Source of the DNA: Opitutia bacterium UBA7397
GTDB taxonomy: Bacteria > Verrucomicrobiota > Verrucomicrobiia > Opitutales > UBA953
Length of the DNA stretch: 7,671 bases
Reading direction: 5' to 3'
Assembly (NCBI GenBank): GCA_002470605.1
Contig: DKND01000022.1
Coordinates: forward strand, 8,338-16,008
A model generated the notes under the pieces. It searched no databases, was not told where the DNA came from, and saw nothing but the letters and a program-made list of their open reading frames with translations. This document shows positions 6,801-7,671 of the stretch, piece after piece (positions within the stretch are counted from its first letter, which is position 1; each line of letters begins with the position of its first letter). The position numbers and the translations under genes are program-made.

Positions 6801-7350
6801 CCTTGATACGGGTGCGGTACTTTCGCCTGGCAATTCGCCCGGGACTTTGACGATGACCAATCTGGTGGCAAGCAGTGGCTCCACCATGAACTGGCAGGTA
6901 CACAATGCCGCCGGAGTTGCTGGCACGGGCTGGGATAAGATTGTTGTTACCAACAATTTCGATCTCTCCGCGATTAGCAATAGCTCTGGCCGGATCTTGA
7001 TTAATGTGACCTCGTTGCACTTGTTCGCCGATACCTTACCGGGTGATGCGATCAATTGGAGTAAGGACGATATCAAGACCTTCCTCTTCGGTAATGTCGG
7101 CAGTATCACCTTTAACTCCGGTTATAGTACGAACATCGCCGATTACTTCGCCTATGATACTTCGGCTTTCACGACCACGGATAGCACCGGGATTGGCAGC
7201 AGTCTGTGGTCGATGTCCTACAACTCCCTCAGCGGAGATATGACCCTGACCGCGGTGCCTGAGCCTTCGACTTACGGCCTGATGATCGGCGCGCTGGCCT
7301 TGGCCGCCGCCGCGATCCGTCGCCGCAAGCAGAAGCAAAAGAAGTTCTAA
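1..7350 (+). CDS. Giant PATR-repeat surface protein with PEP-CTERM sorting signal (5' partial)
   Basis: The reading frame is open from the first base to TAA at 7348-7350, giving 2449 visible residues. The earliest possible start, TTG at 49, lies inside repeat sequence; it has no signal peptide after it and the frame stays open upstream, so I treat the gene as truncated at the window edge. The protein is almost entirely short predicted beta-strands rich in Gly, Thr, Asn, Ser, Ala and Val. I found only one Cys (codon 4393-4395). About twelve copies of the autotransporter-associated beta-strand repeat are visible (K-x-G-x-G-x-L-x-L, then a T-G turn, then G-x-L-x-x-G); the best is at 5821-5922. 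An SPGNSPGTL element and a PEP-CTERM tail close the protein. No autotransporter barrel follows. Known of the family: such repeats form right-handed beta-helices, and PEP-CTERM tails direct exosortase-dependent sorting. Inferred: a long surface-displayed or secreted fibre, perhaps adhesive; the ligand is unknown. The structural call is firm, the biological role is not. Confidence 0.96.
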   Translation, partial: VAATGNIPLATDITKGLVINNATFTSARAGVVATGNIVTVNGGGILYYYGNNTQEGLTFNNLGNGTTTPLIRSFATTSATGLGSTGVLSIGTQGVKATSSNVTTFSTMEGRYDFGTSLNTIEVDSINVNGVTDVEPLRASLIIQGIVNSTGGINKTGTGVLQLGAQTAITGDFNVKFGGIKTGVANAGSRFSHLTLDAGTRFDLNNLATTWGSLAGSGDIFSSPVSTTANTPILQVGFNNDSTTFSGRFMRFNDASSWALTKVGTGTMTLDRAQDSNANYGLISVSGGAITYSGVGRAFVATTSARASFAVNNNGILNLDNSSGNVNNRLGLGGSGDVGNLYLQGGKLVVTGNTSVATSETVANLNVQSGGGRIELNANANRQLNFTITTLAAGNGINTASPSLVAGANTGSLVIGGLTGAAAANGVATLTITNANYTQAALQGGGSNASSNMSVRGDILADAAVSGYGTGFLVQDSATLKWRALGMSSTGLVEAGELNWTPTSWAATENAGVASAQALFADVALNTLTFTANTQLNSALSSAVFGLYGPGGNLQSANLTGASALLVQAGLTVDFNLGTLTAGGIATPVLHVLYGATLNFKGNLGLGGKLGLIKADDGILNLNQAALYSSNVSFIVPSSTTTLGSDVVTVTSTADLVVGSTVAGTGIPTGRTILAILNGTQFQLSGTGTGVTAQAATSLTFVPPVTSTVVNGGTLNLNSGSANTLAVIPTAVAPALAPVYINGTNAKIDLLGNNQAIGILASSNPLPGAGGTITNSNLSSVAELTTSTAVASATFGGVISGNINFTRAGTNTATLTNANTYTGTTTVRGGILQLRDSGSISSTAGLNLYYGTLNWDNYGLNPSGNLTPTRVAAANAVTLQGGTFTINGAGSADTVVGLDAVTVTGGNNTINTLPYANEGSTVKLSIGNLIRNSSNHSGVNFNGFSTNNSAGFGTLSGQGLSANSNIFLTQVNGATPVLTNNLIGGWAVTNGSSFATYASTFGISDLGASYGGFTAVGYTGTDVSAATGGASTTSATGNYNDVTTTRTLAAGATVAYSWRFGPTANQTITFPTTATVALGIGIIQNAGFSTTLAATDATNTLSGPAGGDLYFYINQNTTAIQPAIIGTSSVVSNGPQTLSLAPQFASNTYSGGTFANGGTLNLNAATGFRAIPGNLTITNATVTMSATVADQIATTSNIAINGGGTLTFPNYSTGPTQTLASLTFNNEGGSATPTVNLGTPTVNTATLVLSSATPITATNNSFGTTPVISAGSATLAVLQFSNANPSILVNAGLAPTGLHISATITQHASMTSLTKTGDGLLALSGTNTFSSNFTLAGGSLLLGANATLSGSTITAGPVGLGSLIIGNNTSILSNSPVRVLSNPVTVNGDFSFGGTNEVNNLKLTGTVTLGSSTRTISVDSAAVTATISGAVVSTASASGNALVKAGKGTLILNSASNSLNGAGLCVSGGLLRQGVGSLLSASSLLTVDAGAGYDLNGFDQTSYKLAGNGFVTNSANALITLTLGNAAATQADDSYTFGGAFADNAQNRATPLSLLAVTKVGPGKLTLTGDSIHSGLTSIQAGIIELAGNGSFGLGVVDISSLASVDVVRTNELIFVNPLAGSGTFNQDGLGGKTILTGDSQTSGFFGPINVKKGTLQAGAGVTAGNIGNAPYVDISLGATFSVNRSDSLSSPFNLFNEIKGAGEFKQIGSGVTDLTYFNDNFTGTVVVEDGTLRAAQYHALINPSRITVQAAGLFTQTMSDAVGATGAGIPMTINGGIVDASYDTMYLGALTFNGGLMRNEAMTLNSSFELGGTVSVTDNSEISATLLNTHGVSRDISVDTGKTLLVSGYFANSGAGEIVTKYEKKGLGTMILTGDNQHTGGVIITEGVLQVGNNTSTGTLGPANDISSGLPVPIVYLNNASLVIKRSDAYALDNNISGTGSLTQASSNVLTLTGNNTYTGATIMASGTLQTDNFLKAGGVGRMGNVNGAANKLIFQGGTIEYVGTGETSERGLTIADNGGEIKNTGTGALVFDNTVKIDFANTTGLNRTLTLSGNTDATTIENSFAPALFETESASDHLLSKLVKNGTGLWVMAGSGAMLKDEAAVDVNAGVLGFAAGSLGRLLAVSSNDITLQDTTTLRWLAGNTDDLSARLHVANGSTVSLDFRATTTTTFNASMIFNGAGSATVNKVGTGALTLAARNDFSGIFNVNAGLVTVTHNTALGDGTHVAVNVNNTGTLVVNSNVDNTVHVTSGGTLGGDGSVANVTLDTGAVLSPGNSPGTLTMTNLVASSGSTMNWQVHNAAGVAGTGWDKIVVTNNFDLSAISNSSGRILINVTSLHLFADTLPGDAINWSKDDIKTFLFGNVGSITFNSGYSTNIADYFAYDTSAFTTTDSTGIGSSLWSMSYNSLSGDMTLTAVPEPSTYGLMIGALALAAAAIRRRKQKQKKF
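457..882 (+). repeat. Two PATR-type beta-strand repeats
   Basis: The first repeat (457-549) reads INKTGTGVLQLG, then a strand ending in GGIKTG. The second (775-882) reads ALTKVGTGTMTL and closes with GGAITYSG. Both keep the K-x-G-x-G-x-L/M-x-L core and the closing G-G/A-x-x-x-x-G strand of the autotransporter-associated repeat. They lack the canonical NTYTG turn in the middle, so they are diverged copies. Between them lies a 'LTLDAG...DLN' element typical of this protein class. Confidence 0.75.
1375..1869 (+). repeat. Module B, copy 1 (protein-level internal repeat)
   Basis: The segment starts with ILADAAVSGYGTGFLV, passes through an aromatic stretch with Trp residues (LNWTPTSWAATENAGV), a NTLTF strand, a SALLVQAG strand and LIKADDGILNLN. 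The general order is Trp/Phe-containing strand, strand of the 'N-x-L-x-F' type, 'ILV-x-x-G' strand and closing 'LNLN'. It recurs at 2944-3489. From memory, segments of this kind are common between PATR repeats in verrucomicrobial giant proteins. No enzymatic motif is visible, and I read it as a structural spacer. Confidence 0.5.
1909..2106 (+). other. Inserted small beta domain with GTGIPTG core
   Basis: About 66 residues (roughly 637-702 of the visible protein) break the repeat pattern between two 'LNLN' phrases (ending at 1869 and at 2154). The core reads VVTVTSTADLVVGSTVAGTG, then IPTG, then a strand with ILAILNGTQFQLSG, and it ends in TSLTF. The pattern 'V-x-V-x-S-T-x-x-L-x-V-G-x-x-V-x-G-x-G-I-P-x-G-T/R-x-I' resembles a small beta module that I recall in phage tail and other large repetitive surface proteins. 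The name and role are not settled; a structural or carbohydrate-contact insertion is possible. Confidence concerns its being a distinct module. Confidence 0.6.
2404..2505 (+). repeat. PATR-type beta-strand repeat
   Basis: This is an isolated and near-canonical repeat: NINFTRAGTNTATLTNANTY, then TGTTTVRGGILQLR. It keeps the N-T-Y-T-G turn and the closing G-G-I-L-Q-L strand. It sits alone in the sparse first half of the protein, between the end of the first B region and the second B-like module. Confidence 0.85.
2944..3489 (+). repeat. Module B, copy 2 (protein-level internal repeat)
   Basis: It begins LIGGWAVTNGSSFATYAS, continues through a Ser/Thr/Ala-rich loop, a YSWRFGPTANQTITF strand pair, a GIGIIQNAG strand and a SGPAGGDLYFYINQNT segment, and closes with GGTLNLN (3469-3489). 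The 'GGWA...F-A-T-Y' start and the 'GGDL' strand are phrases I associate with spacer segments of verrucomicrobial PATR proteins. The copy at 1375-1869 has the same overall order but low residue identity by eye, so the pairing is tentative. Confidence 0.5.
3490..4701 (+). repeat. Module A, copy 2 (longer copy of bases 1-810)
   Basis: Landmarks follow those of the first copy: AATGFRAIPG, NATVT (from 3535), NGGGTL (3601-3618), LTFNN (3664-3678), TRTISVDS, a KAGKG repeat (4321-4422), LTVDAG with Tyr-Asp-Leu-Asn-Gly (from 4453), LAGNG and TKVGPGKLTL (to 4701). It is about 404 residues against 270 in the first copy. The extra length is mostly an added PATR repeat (3934-4029) and the strands after it, so one copy has gained or the other lost a block. 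It directly follows module B copy 2. Confidence 0.6.
3934..4422 (+). repeat. Two PATR-type beta-strand repeats
   Basis: The first (3934-4029) reads SLTKTGDGLLALSGTNTFSS, then an FTLAGGSLLLG closing strand, close to consensus. The second (4321-4422) reads ALVKAGKGTLILNSASNSL and closes with VSGGLLRQG; its turn is degenerate and it contains the only Cys I found in the protein (4393-4395). Between them lie a SNPVTVNGDFSFGG strand and an ISVDS segment, typical inter-repeat strands. Confidence 0.85.
4663..5922 (+). repeat. Dense array of five PATR repeats on a ~80-residue period
   Basis: Repeats begin at 4663 (LAVTKVGPGKLTLTGDS), 4867 (GTFNQDGLGGKTILTGDS), 5107 (GEFKQIGSGVTDLTYFND), 5581 (EKKGLGTMILTGDN from 5590) and 5821 (LTLTGNNTYTGAT within). 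Start-to-start distances are 204, 240, 474 and 240 bases. The 474-base gap is almost exactly two periods, so a degenerate unit probably sits near 5340. Between repeats runs a linker with an Arg/Ser/Asp element (VRTNE, NRSDS, KRSDA) followed by N-x-I/L-x-G-x-G. Copies are diverged in DNA but regular in protein, as expected for rungs of a beta-helix. Confidence 0.88.
5980..6243 (+). other. GGTIEY...SERGLTI spacer module
   Basis: The protein reads LIFQGGTIEYVGTGE, then SERGLTIADNGGEI, TGTGALVF, a LNRTLTLSG strand and NSFAPALFE, leading into the next PATR repeat. From memory this matches a recurrent segment of PATR proteins with the pattern 'GGT-L-x-Y-x-G...S/T-x-R-x-F/L-T-I...GG-x-I...R-T-L-T-L-x-G...L-A-P-x-L'. 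It is a further set of beta-strands with no catalytic motif visible. Confidence 0.6.
6244..6678 (+). repeat. Last two PATR-type repeats
   Basis: The first (6244-6357) reads SKLVKNGTGLWVMAG but lacks the N-T-Y-T-G turn and carries charged residues instead (LKDEAAVDV) before AGVLGFAAG, so it is atypical. The second (6556-6678) reads ATVNKVGTGALTLAARNDFS and closes with NAGLVTVTHNTALGDG, close to consensus. They end the repeat region, 145 bases before the SPGNSP element. Confidence 0.8.
6709..7254 (+). other. Passenger-closing GGTLGGDG/SPGNSP element and terminal beta domain
   Basis: The segment starts GTLVVNSNVDNTVHV, followed by SGGTLGGDGSVANVTL and then SPGNSPGTL (6823-6849). 'GG-x-L-G-G-x-G' followed by 'LSPGNSPGTL' is a well-known closing element of PATR passengers. 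After it comes a non-repeat domain: MNWQVHNAAG, a GTGWDKIVV strand, and a region with more aromatic and acidic residues (WSKDDIKTFLF). It ends in SLWSMSYNSLSGDMTLTA just before the PEP-CTERM motif. In barrel-bearing autotransporters this position leads to the translocator; here it leads to the sorting tail. Confidence 0.75.
7255..7347 (+). other. PEP-CTERM C-terminal sorting signal
   Basis: The last 31 residues begin VPEPSTYG (7255-7278). A hydrophobic stretch of about 16 residues follows (roughly 7270-7317, rich in Leu/Ala with Gly-Leu-Met-Ile-Gly), then IRRRKQKQKKF to the stop. This is the tripartite PEP-CTERM layout: the Pro-Glu-Pro motif, a transmembrane helix and a basic cytoplasmic tail. 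Family knowledge: proteins with this tail are processed by exosortase (EpsH-type) enzymes and are exported to the cell surface or matrix. The extra lysines make the basic tail longer than the usual short cluster. Confidence 0.95.
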
Positions 7351-7372
7351 GCCTGACGTTGAGATAAGAGAG

Positions 7373-7397
7373 AAGGGCGGCTCCGGCCGCCCTTTTT
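7373..7397 (+). terminator. Rho-independent terminator with UCCG (UNCG-type) tetraloop
   Basis: A perfect 9-bp stem, AAGGGCGGC (7373-7381) with GCCGCCCTT (7386-7394), encloses the loop TCCG. The loop is closed by a C-G pair, which fits the extra-stable cUNCGg class. The T-run 7393-7397 (then GTTT) supplies the U-tract, its first two Ts also pairing in the stem. It starts 22 bases after the stop codon, so it should end the giant transcript. The opposite strand lacks a U-run on its far side, so it acts in one direction. Confidence 0.92.
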
Positions 7398-7406
7398 GTT
7401 TAATAA

Positions 7407-7432
7407 GGTAGGGACAGCACTGCGTGCTGACC
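7407..7432. repeat. Dispersed hairpin element, copy 1
   Basis: GGTAGGG is followed by a 6-bp stem, CAGCAC (7415-7420) with GTGCTG (7424-7429), around a TGC loop. Two outer G-C pairs (7412-7413 with 7431-7432) are separated from it by an A-A mismatch. A second copy with different but still paired stem bases lies at 7615-7640. It starts only 10 bases after the terminator T-run. Confidence 0.75.
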
Positions 7433-7435
7433 TAA

Positions 7436-7483
7436 GTGCAAAGGTGCAAATCGGCCTGCGGCCTGTGCAAAAGTGCAAAAGTG
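7436..7483. repeat. Four GTGCAAA units flanking a GGCC-TGC-GGCC hairpin
   Basis: The unit GTGCAAA plus one base occurs at 7436-7443, 7444-7451, 7465-7472 and 7473-7480. A 13-base spacer (7452-7464) between the second and third units contains GGCC-TGC-GGCC (7453-7463), a 4-bp stem with the same TGC loop as the neighbouring hairpin elements. The 8-bp period is exact within each pair. No function can be read from the sequence. Confidence 0.8.
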
Positions 7484-7495
7484 GATGTAAGCTTC

Positions 7496-7532
7496 GGGTG
7501 GCGGGTGGCAGCCCTGGGTGGCAGGTGGCGGG
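7496..7532. repeat. 7-bp GGGTGGC repeat
   Basis: GGGTGGC occurs at 7496-7502, 7503-7509 and 7516-7522, with a one-base variant AGGTGGC at 7523-7529 and a trailing GGG at 7530-7532. The two tandem pairs are separated by AGCCCT. Four GGG runs are present on the + strand, but their spacers are long (4, 10 and 11 bases), so a stable quadruplex is doubtful. Confidence 0.8.
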
Positions 7533-7545
7533 TTCGAGGAGCTTC

Positions 7546-7566
7546 CTGCATCTGACTCTGCATCTG
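7546..7566. repeat. Direct repeat CTGCATCTG, 12-bp spacing
   Basis: CTGCATCTG occurs at 7546-7554 and again at 7558-7566, exactly 12 bases apart, with ACT between. It sits in a pyrimidine-rich stretch. It is a perfect but short direct repeat without visible function. Confidence 0.7.
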
Positions 7567-7583
7567 CCCCTAAGGAATCGAAA

Positions 7584-7607
7584 CCTGTCCCTGCCCCTGT
7601 CCCTTGT
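7584..7607. repeat. Direct repeat CCTGTCCC, 12-bp spacing
   Basis: CCTGTCCC occurs at 7584-7591 and 7596-7603, also exactly 12 bases apart, with the related CTGCCC between them. The same 12-base spacing as the upstream CTGCATCTG pair suggests a decayed pyrimidine-rich array running through 7542-7610. Confidence 0.65.
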
Positions 7608-7614
7608 CTTTAAG

Positions 7615-7640
7615 GGTAGGGGCGCCACTGCGTGGCGTCC
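7615..7640. repeat. Dispersed hairpin element, copy 2
   Basis: GGTAGGG is followed by CGCCAC (7623-7628), the loop TGC and GTGGCG (7632-7637), with three outer pairs (7620-7622 with 7638-7640, one of them G-T). It aligns with the copy at 7407-7432 over 26 bases with six differences. Four of those fall in the inner stem as two compensated base pairs. Both copies are in the same orientation. Confidence 0.75.
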
Positions 7641-7671
7641 GTGGGCGAACCAACTTTGTAGGATCGGGATA

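Larger units (their letters stand above)
7351..7671. other. Repeat-rich intergenic region, no gene supported
   Basis: After the terminator I see no coding region with a ribosome binding site, no tRNA cloverleaf and no convincing promoter. The stretch is made of short repeats listed separately: hairpin elements, GTGCAAA units, GGGTGGC units and 12-bp-spaced pyrimidine-rich repeats. A minus-strand frame crosses most of it, but it runs through the terminator and into the end of the giant gene, and its residues simply mirror the repeats. The next gene must lie beyond 7671. Confidence 0.8.

Noticed and set aside
6234..7109. 291-residue open frame on the minus strand
   Set aside because: It lies wholly opposite the giant gene. 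The sense strand rarely uses TTA, CTA and TCA codons, so antisense stops are scarce. The translation is a Val/Pro/Ala/Leu mixture mirroring the repeats and has no recognisable domain.
1..7350. Possible toxin, adhesin effector domain or contact-dependent inhibition system
   Set aside because: I found no catalytic motif, no toxin-like C-terminus, no immunity gene and no two-partner secretion domain. The C-terminus is a sorting signal.
7436..7532. Possible CRISPR array or attachment site in the repeat block
   Set aside because: Units are 7-8 bp with no uniform spacers and no cas genes in view. No tRNA end, integrase or matching long direct repeat supports an attachment site.
7496..7532. G-quadruplex
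   Set aside because: Four GGG runs exist, but two spacers are 10 and 11 bases, beyond the usual limit for stable folding, and the 7-bp repeat explains the G-richness.
7347..7628. 93-residue minus-strand frame in the intergenic region
   Set aside because: It crosses the terminator hairpin and every short repeat in the region and overlaps the last codon of the giant gene. Its Arg/Pro/Leu/Cys-rich sequence reflects the repeats.
7655..7671. Possible start of a REP-like element (TTTGTAGGATCGGGAT)
   Set aside because: The text resembles the opening of some bacterial 'TGTAGGA' palindromic repeats, but the window ends before any second arm, so it cannot be supported.

Overview
The window is dominated by one giant gene on the + strand. 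It is open from base 1 and ends at the TAA at 7348-7350. At least 2449 residues of its product are visible, and the true N-terminus lies upstream of the window. The protein is a repetitive, low-cysteine, Gly/Thr/Asn/Ser/Ala-rich surface protein built from autotransporter-associated beta-strand (PATR-type) repeats. It does not end in an autotransporter beta-barrel. It ends in a PEP-CTERM sorting tail: a VPEPS motif, a hydrophobic helix and an Arg/Lys cluster. Giant PATR proteins with PEP-CTERM tails are typical of Verrucomicrobiota (Opitutae and relatives) and also occur in Planctomycetota and Lentisphaerota. A verrucomicrobial source is my best inference from protein architecture; nothing else in the window fixes the taxon.

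Layout of the gene. Bases 1-810 form a module (A) with NGGG, LTFNN, VDS, a KTGTG repeat and a 'LTLDAG...DLN' element. Bases 1375-1869 form a second module (B), which ends in the phrase ILNLN and runs into a small inserted domain at 1909-2106 with a GTGIPTG core. One PATR repeat follows at 2404-2505. A second B-like module (2944-3489) and a second, longer A-like module (3490-4701) come next. From about 3930 to 6680 PATR repeats become dense (nine of the twelve I can identify), partly on a period of about 80 residues. The passenger closes with an SPGNSPGTL element (6823-6849), a terminal beta-rich domain, and the PEP-CTERM tail (7255-7347).

The gene is followed by a strong intrinsic terminator whose loop is a UNCG-type tetraloop (7373-7397). 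The last ~270 bases (7398-7671) hold no convincing gene. They are packed with short repeats: two related hairpin elements whose stems differ by compensatory changes, four GTGCAAA units around a third small hairpin, a 7-bp GGGTGGC repeat, and two pairs of 12-bp-spaced pyrimidine-rich repeats.

Inferred biology: the protein would be exported by Sec, recognised at its C-terminus by an exosortase-type enzyme, and displayed on or released from the cell surface as a long beta-helical fibre, perhaps in adhesion or extracellular matrix. No exosortase, glycosyltransferase or partner gene is in the window, so this rests on family knowledge alone. I saw no enzyme, mobile-element, CRISPR, phage or defence gene.
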